From NCBI GenBank assembly GCA_964431685.1, contig CAYSLA010000015.1:1-36652 (forward strand): a DNA stretch of 36,652 nucleotides. Reading direction: 5' to 3'. A program made the position numbers and the translations under genes. Under the pieces are notes generated by a model, which was given only the letters and a program-made list of their open reading frames with translations, was not told the DNA's origin and ran no database searches. Source of the DNA: CAYSLA01 sp964431685. Lineage in GTDB: Bacteria; Armatimonadota; UBA5829. Below, one piece after another: positions 13,555 through 21,321 of this stretch (the first letter of the stretch is position 1; each line of letters starts with the position of its first letter).

Positions 13555-16032
13555 ATGTGGCAAAGATTCACTGAAAGAGCACGCAGAGTTGTTTTCTTCG
13601 CACAGGAAGAAGCAGCAAGACTTGGCGAGAACTACGTCTCTACCGAGCACTTGCTGCTGGGGCTGGTGCGCGAGAACGACAGTGTGGCCGCAAGAATTCT
13701 CGACCGAATGGGCGTAAGCCTGGCAAAGATCCGTTCCGAAATCGAACGGCAGGTCACCCGCGGCGACGGAAGACTGGGACAAGATATGCAGTTGACTCCC
13801 AGAGCAAAGCGTGTCATCGACCTGGCATACGACGAAGCCAGAAACCTGAACAACAACTATATCGGCACCGAGCACCTTCTGTTGGGACTCATCCGCGAAG
13901 GTGAGGGTCTGGCTGGCAGAACCCTCCAGAAGCTGGGAGTGGACCTGGAGCGCACACGCAAAGAGGTTATGGGACTGCAGGAAGGCGACACGCCGGTGGT
14001 TCAGAACACTCGAACCAGAAGCAAGACGCCAACCCTGGATGAGTTTGGCCGCGAGCTGACTGAGCTGGCGCGGCAGGGAAAGCTTGATCCGTGCATTGGA
14101 CGCGAGACTGAGATAGAGAGAGTCATGCAGATTCTCTCGCGACGCACCAAGAACAATCCTTGCCTGATCGGCGAACCGGGCGTAGGCAAGACGGCTATTG
14201 CCGAGGGACTGGCCCAGCGAATCGTGAATAACGATACGCCGGAAATGCTGCGAGACAAACGAATAGTGGCCCTGGACCTGGCCGGGCTAGTGGCAGGCAC
14301 CAAATATCGAGGCGAGTTCGAGGAACGGATGAAGAGAGTGATGGAAGAAGTCCGCAAGGCTGCGGGCGAAGTCATTCTGTTCATTGACGAGTTGCATACG
14401 CTAATTGGAGCCGGTGCGGCGGAAGGGGCGATTGACGCATCAAACATCCTCAAGCCGGCCCTGGCAAGGGGCGAGTTGCAGTGCATTGGCGCTACAACTA
14501 TGGATGAATTCCGCAAGTACATTGAGCGGGACGCGGCTCTGGAACGCAGATTCCAGCCAATCCAAGTTCGCCAGCCGAGCATTGACGACACAATTCAGAT
14601 ACTTGAAGGTCTGCGTGATAGATACGAGTCCCATCACGGCGTAACAATCAATGATGAAGCGCTGCGGGCCGCGGCATCTCTGTCAGACAGGTACATATCT
14701 GACCGTTCGCTGCCCGATAAAGCCATTGACCTTATCGACGAAGCGGCTTCAAGAGTCAGACTGAGACTTGCGATGCCTCCAAACGAACTCCGTGCAGCCA
14801 AACAGGAGCTGGCCAGAGTTCAGTCAGAGCTGAACGCCCTGCCGGGCGGCTCCAACTATGACAAGGCTCCGGAGCTTCGGGGAGAAGAACACACTCTGAG
14901 CGACAAAGTTGTTGAACTTGAACGCCATTGGGAAGAGCAGAAGAGCAACATGCCCTCCACGGTGGGCGAGGACGAGATAGCGCACATCGTCTACTCCTGG
15001 ACCGGCATTCCGGTTGCCCGGCTGGTCGAGGGTGAAAGCGCCAAGCTGCTCAAGATGGAAGACGTACTCCATGGAAGGATAATCGGGCAGCACGAAGCCA
15101 TCGTGGCTGTATCGAAGGCAATAAGGCGGGCGCGCTCCGGGATGAAAGATCCCAAGAGACCCACTGGCAGCTTCATCTTCCTTGGACCTACTGGTGTGGG
15201 TAAGACCGAGCTGGCCAGGGCCCTGGCCACGTTCCTCTTTGACAGCGAGGACGCGCTGATCAGAATCGACATGTCCGAGTATATGGAGAGGTTCGCAGTA
15301 TCCAGACTGGTCGGAGCTCCTCCGGGATACGTTGGCTACGACGAGGGCGGGCAGCTTACTGAAGCCGTGCGCCGGAGGCCATATTCGGTGGTGCTTCTCG
15401 ACGAGATCGAGAAGGCGCACCCTGAGGTCTTCAACATACTCCTGCAGGTTATGGAAGACGGACGGCTGACCGACAGCCAGGGCCGGGTGATCGATTTCAA
15501 GAACACCATCATAATCATGACCAGCAACATTGGCGCCCAGTCAATAGTCGGCGGTCCCGGTATCGGTTTCCGTGACTCCGACAGCGCTGTGGAAACACAG
15601 CGGGGCTACGAGAGTATGAAGAACCGGATAATGGAAGAGATGAAGCGAACGTTCAGACCGGAGTTCATGAACCGCGTCGACGACGTCATTGTCTTCCATC
15701 AGTTGACCAAATACGAGATACTGCAGATCGTCAACCTGATGCTGGACAAGGTGCGCTCGCAGATGACGAGCCAGGGGATGGACCTGGTGGTTACAGCCGA
15801 AGTCAGCGAGCTACTTGGAAATGAGGGATTCGATCCTCAGTTCGGCGCCAGGCCACTGCGAAGAGCCGTTCAGCGGCTGATTGAAGACCCTCTGTCTGAA
15901 GAGATACTGCTCGGCAGGTTCGTCGAGGGTGATACCATCAGGGCCGAACTGGAGGACGGGCGAATCTTCTTCGTAAAGGGAGCCGACCTCAAGTCGCTTT
16001 CGATTGAGAGTGAGAGTTCATCAAGTAGCTGA
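13555..16032 (+). CDS. clpC: ATP-dependent Clp protease ATPase subunit ClpC
   Basis: An AAA+ unfoldase that feeds substrates to ClpP; with McsB it degrades arginine-phosphorylated proteins. Domains: Clp N double repeat (1-145; RRVVFFAQEEAARLG and EHLLLGLIREGEG), first AAA+ with GEPGVGKT (206-213) and VILFIDELHTLIGAG, and a middle coiled coil (ELRAAKQELARVQSELN). The second AAA+ has GPTGVGKTELA (from 544), VVLLDEIEKAHPEVF and the sensor region MTSNIGAQ, and a C-terminal D2-small domain ends the protein. ATG 13555 is preferred over the upstream in-frame ATG 13402 because of its SD and the family start. 825 aa. clpP is not in the window. Confidence 0.96.
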   Translation: MWQRFTERARRVVFFAQEEAARLGENYVSTEHLLLGLVRENDSVAARILDRMGVSLAKIRSEIERQVTRGDGRLGQDMQLTPRAKRVIDLAYDEARNLNNNYIGTEHLLLGLIREGEGLAGRTLQKLGVDLERTRKEVMGLQEGDTPVVQNTRTRSKTPTLDEFGRELTELARQGKLDPCIGRETEIERVMQILSRRTKNNPCLIGEPGVGKTAIAEGLAQRIVNNDTPEMLRDKRIVALDLAGLVAGTKYRGEFEERMKRVMEEVRKAAGEVILFIDELHTLIGAGAAEGAIDASNILKPALARGELQCIGATTMDEFRKYIERDAALERRFQPIQVRQPSIDDTIQILEGLRDRYESHHGVTINDEALRAAASLSDRYISDRSLPDKAIDLIDEAASRVRLRLAMPPNELRAAKQELARVQSELNALPGGSNYDKAPELRGEEHTLSDKVVELERHWEEQKSNMPSTVGEDEIAHIVYSWTGIPVARLVEGESAKLLKMEDVLHGRIIGQHEAIVAVSKAIRRARSGMKDPKRPTGSFIFLGPTGVGKTELARALATFLFDSEDALIRIDMSEYMERFAVSRLVGAPPGYVGYDEGGQLTEAVRRRPYSVVLLDEIEKAHPEVFNILLQVMEDGRLTDSQGRVIDFKNTIIIMTSNIGAQSIVGGPGIGFRDSDSAVETQRGYESMKNRIMEEMKRTFRPEFMNRVDDVIVFHQLTKYEILQIVNLMLDKVRSQMTSQGMDLVVTAEVSELLGNEGFDPQFGARPLRRAVQRLIEDPLSEEILLGRFVEGDTIRAELEDGRIFFVKGADLKSLSIESESSSSS

Positions 16033-16070
16033 TGACTCATCTCAAGGACGGAAAGTAGCTACCATGTAGA

Positions 16071-16098
16071 ATGGGCCGGAAGGAATCTTCCGGCCCAT
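16071..16098. terminator. Stem-loop between convergent clpC and rplY
   Basis: A perfect 12-bp stem (ATGGGCCGGAAG 16071-16082; 16087-16098) with a 4-nt GAAT loop lies between the two convergent genes. The T tract is poor on either strand, so its efficiency is uncertain. Its position fits a shared terminator. Confidence 0.7.
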
Positions 16099-16130
16099 AA
16101 TTCTTGTTGCACAATCTGAGAGGCTTGGCG

Positions 16131-16757
16131 CTACTCGGACTCCGGAGCTGCTTCCTCCTCCACAACTTCCTCTTCCTGCGCCACACCAACGTGACGCGCT
16201 ACACAGGTGACCAGCAACGTGTCGGGGTCGCCAATGACTTCCACGCCCTCATGCGACGCCAGATCAGCGATGCGCACGTGATCTCCAATGCCCAGACCGG
16301 AGATATCTATCTCCACTTGAGGCGGAATATTCCCTGGCAGGCAACGAATCAGGACACTGTCAGCAAGCGTCTCAATTATCCCGCCCTCCTTGGCACCGGG
16401 GGAATCCCCTACCAGCGCGATAGGAATAGTCATGCTGACTTTCTCCGTCATAGAAACCCGCTGGAATCGCACGTCCAGGATCTTCTTGCCGATGGCATCC
16501 CGCTGGAAGTCCTTTAGTATAACGGTTCCGCTGACATCATCCGGAGCACCGGCAACTGTCATGTCGATAATCGACGTTCGACCGCCCTTGGACTCTTTCA
16601 GACCTTGAACGAGCTGCTTCAAATCTACTTCAACGGCCACGGACTCGCTGCCGCGACCGGATATTGCCCCAGTGGCGTTACCCGCATTGCGGATCGCCTT
16701 CGTCCGGCTCTTGCTCATATCAGTGCGAAGATTCGCTTTCAGTTTCACATTACCCAT
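16131..16757 (-). CDS. rplY: Large ribosomal subunit protein bL25 (TL5/CTC form)
   Basis: Binds 5S rRNA in the central protuberance. At 208 aa it is the long CTC form: an N-terminal 5S-binding barrel (KLKANLRTDMSKSRTKAIRN, then a degenerate GxIPGVlYG loop) and a C-terminal TL5 beta domain (VSMTIPIALVGDSPGAKEGG, NIPPQVEIDISGLGIGDHVR). It has an acidic tail EEEVVEEEAAPESE. Its start ATG 16757 has a GGAGG SD about 10 nt upstream. It has its own promoter at 16793-16822. The usual partner pth is not adjacent. Confidence 0.92.
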   Translation of the reverse strand: MGNVKLKANLRTDMSKSRTKAIRNAGNATGAISGRGSESVAVEVDLKQLVQGLKESKGGRTSIIDMTVAGAPDDVSGTVILKDFQRDAIGKKILDVRFQRVSMTEKVSMTIPIALVGDSPGAKEGGIIETLADSVLIRCLPGNIPPQVEIDISGLGIGDHVRIADLASHEGVEVIGDPDTLLVTCVARHVGVAQEEEVVEEEAAPESE

Positions 16758-16792
16758 TCGTTAGTGCTCCTCCAGTGGACAGACCGTCAATT

Positions 16793-16822
16793 ATTATATC
16801 GTTTGAGTGGGTCTCAGGTCAA
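16793..16822 (-). promoter_or_regulatory. Promoter of rplY
   Basis: -35 TTGACC (16822-16817), 18-bp spacer, -10 TATAAT (16798-16793) on the minus strand, 36 bp upstream of the start codon. Confidence 0.72.
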
Positions 16823-16846
16823 ATCAAGACAGAATCCAGTGGGGTA

Positions 16847-16862
16847 GGCGCCACGTGGCGCC
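16847..16862. promoter_or_regulatory. Perfect 16-bp palindrome in the mreB-rplY spacer
   Basis: GGCGCCACGTGGCGCC is fully self-complementary around CACGTG. It lies 25 bp upstream of the rplY -35 box and 131 bp past the mreB stop. It could be a protein-binding site or a short hairpin. The remaining bases of 16863-16992 show no gene. Confidence 0.5.
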
Positions 16863-16992
16863 GAACCGGATTCAGCGCTTTCCCCAGGGCCAGTGGGTGT
16901 GAGACCGTGTCCGGCATTGCGTGACAGTTACCAGTCGTCTGGCCTGAAGTGGCTAGCGTGAGAAGCGAGACTATGCTTGGAGAAGCGCTGTC

Positions 16993-18015
16993 CTATTCGA
17001 AGCCGGTTTCGATGAACCGGTCGCGAACGGCCTCGATGTGGTCCAATGCGCGCCCACAGCCCACTGCAACGCACGAGAGTGGGTCTTCGGCAACGTGCAC
17101 AGGAACCCCGGTCTGGCTCGATAGCAGTCTGTCCAGACCTCGCAGGTAGGCAACGCCACCGGTCAACATCACGCCGCGCTCGATTATGTCCGAACTAAGC
17201 TCCGGAGGCGTCTGCTCCAACACGGACTTAACGCGATCGATGATAGCACCCACCGGCTCAGCCAGAGCCTCTCGCATCTCCAGAGAAGTGATCTCAATGG
17301 TCTTTGGAAGCCCCTCGACAAGATCACGTCCCCGGACCTCCAGGCAGAGTTCCTTTTCCATTGGAAACGCGCTTCCGATTTTGAGTTTGATCTGCTCCGC
17401 TGTGCGGTCACCGATCATCAGGTTGTAGCGGCTGCGAATGTGACGCTGGATCACCTCGTCCATCTTGTTGCCGCCGACCCGCACTGACTTGGAGAGGACT
17501 ATCCCGTTCAGAGAAAGAACCGCGATGTCCGTCGTGCCCCCACCGATATCGACAACCATGTTTCCGCCTGGCTTGCTGATCGGCAGTCCGGCACCGATAG
17601 CCGCAGCCATCGGTTCCTCAATTGGGTAGGCCTGCTTTGCGCCGGCGCTACGGGCGGCCTGCACAACAGCGCGCTTTTCGACTGGCGTGACCTGTGATGG
17701 TACGGCGATAATGATGGTAGGTCTGAAGAACCTCTTTCGCCCGCCGCATACTCGGGTGATTAGGAACTCCAGCATCTTGAGCGTGGTTGAGTAGTCGGCA
17801 ATAACCCCGTCACACATCGGTCTGATGGCCACGATATTGCCGGGAGTTCGCCCTATCATCAACTGGGCTTCTTCCCCAACCGCCACCAGATTGCCGTTGC
17901 CGGTATTCTTGGCAACAACCGAGGGTTCACGGAGAACGATGCCCTTTCCCTTCAGATAGACCAGAATATTGGCGGTACCAAGATCGATGCCGAGTTCAGG
18001 CACCAGATTCAACAC
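16993..18015 (-). CDS. mreB: Rod shape-determining protein MreB
   Basis: A bacterial actin that guides lateral wall synthesis beneath the membrane. Actin-fold phosphate loops: ELGIDLGTANILVYLKGKGI at the N-terminus, PTIIIAVPSQVTPVEKRAV, the phosphate-2 loop GGNMVVDIGGGTTDIAVLS, and the adenosine motif GVMLTGGVAYLRGLDRLL. GTG 18015 is chosen because AAAGGGAAG lies 8-9 nt upstream and the protein then begins close to the GIDLGTAN motif; GTG 18042 is an alternative. It overlaps the end of murA by 20 bp, implying translational coupling. mreC/mreD are not adjacent. 340 aa. Confidence 0.95.
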   Translation of the reverse strand: MLNLVPELGIDLGTANILVYLKGKGIVLREPSVVAKNTGNGNLVAVGEEAQLMIGRTPGNIVAIRPMCDGVIADYSTTLKMLEFLITRVCGGRKRFFRPTIIIAVPSQVTPVEKRAVVQAARSAGAKQAYPIEEPMAAAIGAGLPISKPGGNMVVDIGGGTTDIAVLSLNGIVLSKSVRVGGNKMDEVIQRHIRSRYNLMIGDRTAEQIKLKIGSAFPMEKELCLEVRGRDLVEGLPKTIEITSLEMREALAEPVGAIIDRVKSVLEQTPPELSSDIIERGVMLTGGVAYLRGLDRLLSSQTGVPVHVAEDPLSCVAVGCGRALDHIEAVRDRFIETGFE

Positions 18016-19291
18016 AGATAACTTCCCTTTCTGCTTTCTCACAGCTATATCTTATGTCCGCACCAAGGGACTTGAGCTTGTCCACCATCTGGTCGTAACC
18101 GCGGGCAACGTGTTCCATGCCGCTGATCTCACTCACGCCATCCGCGACCAGCGCGGCGCATATCAACGCAGCACCGGCTCGCAGGTCCGAAGCCGTCACA
18201 GGCGCCGCGTTAAGCACAGGCGTGCCGGTGATCACGGCCGTGCGGCCCTCCTGCTTGATATTGGCTCCCATCCGAATGAGTTCACTTACGTATCGGAACC
18301 GACGTTCATACACGTTCTCTGTAACCACGGAGGTGCCATCGGCTATGCACAGCAGCGCTGCGAACGGCTGCTGCATGTCTGTCGGGAAACCAGGGTGCGG
18401 CATGGTCATTATGTCCGTGGCCATGGGCCGAGCATCGCAACGCACACGCATAGTACGACCGTGCGTCTCAACCACGGCACCGACTTCCCTAAGCTTCATT
18501 ACGAATGGCTCAACGTGTTCCTCGTAGACGTTCTCGATGCGCACGTCTCCTCGAGTGATTGCAGCCGCCACCGCAAATGTGCCTGTCTCCATCCGGTCAA
18601 ATGGGATCTCGTAGTCAGTGGCCCGGAGTTCATCGACGCCCTCGATGCTCACCGTGGTAGTCCCCGCTCCATGCACAACGGCTCCCATCTTCTCCAGGAA
18701 GCGAGCTAATTCCATCACTTCCGGCTCCGCGGCAGCATTGTGTATCGTGGTCACGCCCTCGGCCAAGGAGGCGATAGTCATGATATGCTGCGTAGCCCCA
18801 GCGCTTGGGAAATTCAGATAGACTTGCGAACCGGTCAGCACATCGGCCTGTGCTTCAACGTATCCGTGGCTCACGTTCACGTGCGCACCCAGGGCCTGGA
18901 GACCTTTTACGTGAAAGTCGATCGGTCTGGCGCCAATATCACAGCCGCCGGGCATCGCGACCTTGGCGTATCCCTTGCGCGACAGAACCGGACCCAAAAC
19001 GCAGAACGAGGCTCTCATACGCCTCACCAGATCGTATGGAGCCTGCGTGGACCCAATTTCAGTCGCGTCGATCCTCACGATTCCGCCCGGCTCCCGGTCA
19101 CACCTGACTCCGAGTGCACGGATGACGGCTATCATGGTTTCTACATCGCCTATGTAAGGAACGTTCCTGAGAACTGTTTCGCCTTTGCCGAGCAAAGCTC
19201 CGGCCATAATTGCAAGGGTACTGTTCTTGCTTCCACTGGAAACGATACTGCCCCTAAGCTGGGAGCCCCCCGTCACCAAAAGCTTGTCCAA
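17996..19291 (-). CDS. murA: UDP-N-acetylglucosamine 1-carboxyvinyltransferase MurA
   Basis: The first committed step of peptidoglycan synthesis, enolpyruvyl transfer from PEP to UDP-GlcNAc. Starting at TTG 19291, the protein begins MDKLLVTGGSQLRGSIVSSG, as MurA proteins do, and places Lys22 and Asn23 exactly where E. coli MurA has them. The catalytic cysteine is Cys117 in MPGGCDIGARPID, so a fosfomycin-sensitive type is expected. GGGAGGG lies 8 nt before this TTG; the upstream ATG 19324 lacks an SD. A consensus promoter lies at 19385-19413. It is transcribed into mreB with a 20-bp overlap. Confidence 0.95.
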   Translation of the reverse strand: MDKLLVTGGSQLRGSIVSSGSKNSTLAIMAGALLGKGETVLRNVPYIGDVETMIAVIRALGVRCDREPGGIVRIDATEIGSTQAPYDLVRRMRASFCVLGPVLSRKGYAKVAMPGGCDIGARPIDFHVKGLQALGAHVNVSHGYVEAQADVLTGSQVYLNFPSAGATQHIMTIASLAEGVTTIHNAAAEPEVMELARFLEKMGAVVHGAGTTTVSIEGVDELRATDYEIPFDRMETGTFAVAAAITRGDVRIENVYEEHVEPFVMKLREVGAVVETHGRTMRVRCDARPMATDIMTMPHPGFPTDMQQPFAALLCIADGTSVVTENVYERRFRYVSELIRMGANIKQEGRTAVITGTPVLNAAPVTASDLRAGAALICAALVADGVSEISGMEHVARGYDQMVDKLKSLGADIRYSCEKAEREVICVESGA

Positions 19292-19384
19292 TAATAAGAC
19301 CCTCCCACTTGATTGCCCAACCATAGTTATCCAACATCATTCCTTGACGCGCGGGGCCGGCGCGAACGAGATAAAGCCTGGTCA

Positions 19385-19413
19385 AGTATATACAATGAGC
19401 GCCGTTGTGTCAA
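19385..19413 (-). promoter_or_regulatory. Promoter of murA-mreB
   Basis: -35 TTGACA (19413-19408), 17-bp spacer, -10 TATACT (19390-19385) on the minus strand. The leader before TTG 19291 is about 85 nt. Confidence 0.75.
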
Positions 19414-19501
19414 CAGAGAGCGACCATCGATAGTATTAACGCGCGCTCACCACCAAAGGACTACACTTGTGTAAATGTCGTTTTCGCAGTGTCCCAAGGA
19501 C

Positions 19502-19879
19502 TCACATCGTCCCATACGGCGGGTTACCGCGCGTGCTTCCGAGCATATAGGCAACTTCCTGAGCGATCTTGACGTTCGCTTCGTTCGTCATTGTCCGGAT
19601 GTTTACCAGATCAACAATGGTACCTATCCAGCACAGTCCGCAGGTCAGTAGGTAGAGGATGCCCATTCCTATCTGACCGAGAAGAAAACGGTGGATGCCC
19701 GCGGCTCCGATGAAGCCTATTGCTGCGAGGATGAGCATCGTTGTCTGGTCCCTTCTTCGCATAGAGTACATAGTGGCAAAGCGACGCAGTTCCTCCTCGT
19801 TCATCCCCGACACGAGACCTTGAACATACTGGGCTTCATACGCATCCATCTGAGGGAGATAATCATATATGCTCGCCAA
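19502..19879 (-). CDS. TM2-domain membrane protein
   Basis: A 125-residue protein with a cytoplasmic N-terminal 45 residues and a TM2 domain: the first helix MLILAAIGFIGAAGIHRFLL, then GQIGMGILYLLTCGLCWIGT and IVDLVNI. The G-x-HRFLLGQ turn and the WxGTIVDL end are the family signature. Function of TM2 proteins in bacteria is not established. The start is TTG 19879 with a GGAGGAGG SD 6 nt away. It overlaps the upstream DUF2752 gene by 17 nt, so the pair is one transcript. Confidence 0.88.
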   Translation of the reverse strand: MASIYDYLPQMDAYEAQYVQGLVSGMNEEELRRFATMYSMRRRDQTTMLILAAIGFIGAAGIHRFLLGQIGMGILYLLTCGLCWIGTIVDLVNIRTMTNEANVKIAQEVAYMLGSTRGNPPYGTM

Positions 19880-20195
19880 TGGTAGCCTCCTCCTGCCTGC
19901 ACAACATTTCCGACGGAACGCCTCTTGCGGCAGCTCTGAGCAAACATGCGATTCGGTGGGCCAGGATCAGCACAGCCGGAATTGCCAGAGGGTGCAGACT
20001 CAGCGAGCCGGCAATGTCGCCCCTTAGAAGGCGCCCGATCGCCCGCCCAAGCCCGCATCCGGGGCAGTAGGGAATCCCCAGACGATGCATCAGGCACAAG
20101 TCTGGTCCGCCCACTTCAGAAAAGAGAGCCAGGTAGACCAGACCCAAGAACCAGATATACGCCTCAAATGGCACTCTGCGCAGAAAGACAAACAC
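19863..20195 (-). CDS. DUF2752 membrane protein
   Basis: A protein of about 110 residues with two hydrophobic segments (YIWFLGLVYLALFS and HPLAIPAVLILAHRI) separated by the DUF2752 signature YCPGCGLGRAIGRLLRGD, whose CPGCG pair is invariant. Function unknown. GTG 20195 is chosen: GAGGG lies 8 nt upstream and the predicted transcription start near 20224 leaves too little leader for TTG 20219. DUF2752 and TM2 genes are often neighbours, which suggests a common membrane role. Confidence 0.85.
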   Translation of the reverse strand: MFVFLRRVPFEAYIWFLGLVYLALFSEVGGPDLCLMHRLGIPYCPGCGLGRAIGRLLRGDIAGSLSLHPLAIPAVLILAHRIACLLRAAARGVPSEMLCRQEEATIGEHI

Positions 20196-20230
20196 CCGCC
20201 CCACCCTCGCTGCACGCAACAGCCAAATGT

Positions 20231-20258
20231 ATTATACTCACTATCTCGGATGTGTCAA
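20231..20258 (-). promoter_or_regulatory. Promoter of the DUF2752-TM2 pair
   Basis: -35 TTGACA (20258-20253), 16-bp spacer, -10 TATAAT (20236-20231) on the minus strand; both hexamers are perfect. Confidence 0.75.
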
Positions 20259-20376
20259 TTACACCCAGACAGAGAAGCATATCCATACTCTGGCAGCCAT
20301 TCATTCAGTACATCCTGTTTCGTGTGGCAACTAAGCGGGTAAATAAGAGGTGATACAGAAAAAGGGGGTGTCGGCA

Positions 20377-21204
20377 ATGTATCTAAGCGCAAAACATCTC
20401 AACGGGTTTGAGATTCGCTCAAATGGCGATGTACTGGGGAGGCTGGCTGACCTGTTCTTTGACGCCCAGACGTGGGATATCCGTTACACTGTGATGGATA
20501 CGGGCGGATGGCTGATGGGACGCCGCGTCATGCTCTCACGCGACGCAATTGACTCGACCGACTTTCAGGGTCACGCACTGTGTGTCACGGCGACCAAACA
20601 GCAAGTTGAGAACAGCCCTGGTATTGACCTGCTCAGGCCGGTGTCCCCAAAGGACCTTGCGGCCATACACAAGCATTATGGATGGCCTGCGTTCCAGGGG
20701 TTGCCTATTGTCACCCCGACGGTGCCTATGGGGTTTCTGGCACCGCCAACTCCCTACAACTCGCCGGACAACCCCGATGTTCCGTGTGCGGAGGCAACCG
20801 ATGCGGAAGGCGAAGAGCAGGTTGCCCAGTTCTGTTTCACCGCTGAGGCTTCCGCCCACGCCAACTCCAGCGACGTACACCTTAGAAGCATGAACGAAGT
20901 GGACGGCTACCACATTCTGGCTCAGGATGGGGGTCTCGGACACGTTCAGGATTTCCTGCTTGAGGAGGCCGACTGGAGCGTGCGCTATCTCGTCGTAGAC
21001 ACCAGAAACTGGATACCTGGCAGGGTCGTACTGCTGCCGCCGAAGTTCGTATCCGAAGTTGACTGGCAAGAGTCTACGGTTCGAGTGAACCTCACACGCG
21101 AGCAGGTGAGAACCAGCCCCGAGTATAATCACTCAGTGCCTCTCAGTCCTGAGTACGAACACAATCTACGGGAACACTATGGGGTGAAAGAGGCCCAACC
21201 GTAG
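20377..21204 (+). CDS. Tandem PRC-barrel domain protein
   Basis: A 275-residue soluble protein with two PRC-barrel-like domains. The first has LNGFEIRSNGDVLGRLADLF and WDIRYTVMDTGGWLMGRRV. The second has HILAQDGGLGHVQDFLLEEA and WSVRYLVVDTRNWIPGRVV. Each ends with a short helix and YG (HKHYGWPA, REHYGVKE). A Pro-rich linker lies between them. PRC barrels occur in the photosynthetic reaction-centre H subunit and RimM, and in many uncharacterised stress proteins; the role here is unknown. ATG 20377 is preferred over GTG 20350 because GGGGGTG lies about 8 nt upstream. It stands alone and is followed by a strong terminator. Confidence 0.85.
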   Translation: MYLSAKHLNGFEIRSNGDVLGRLADLFFDAQTWDIRYTVMDTGGWLMGRRVMLSRDAIDSTDFQGHALCVTATKQQVENSPGIDLLRPVSPKDLAAIHKHYGWPAFQGLPIVTPTVPMGFLAPPTPYNSPDNPDVPCAEATDAEGEEQVAQFCFTAEASAHANSSDVHLRSMNEVDGYHILAQDGGLGHVQDFLLEEADWSVRYLVVDTRNWIPGRVVLLPPKFVSEVDWQESTVRVNLTREQVRTSPEYNHSVPLSPEYEHNLREHYGVKEAQP

Positions 21205-21217
21205 AGTAGTTGCGGAT

Positions 21218-21264
21218 CAACAAGGCCCCCCGAGCAGTATTTCAACTGACGGGGGGCCTTGTTG
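21218..21264. terminator. Strong stem-loop between PRC gene and ppdK
   Basis: Perfect 15-bp arms (CAACAAGGCCCCCCG 21218-21232; 21250-21264) enclose a 17-nt loop between convergent genes. There is only a short T run after it on the plus strand, but the long GC stem at this position supports a bidirectional terminator. Confidence 0.8.
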
Positions 21265-21321
21265 GCATTTGACCTTGAGCAGTGAAGTCGCTGCCGTGCC
21301 ACATCGCGGCATTCAGGCAAG

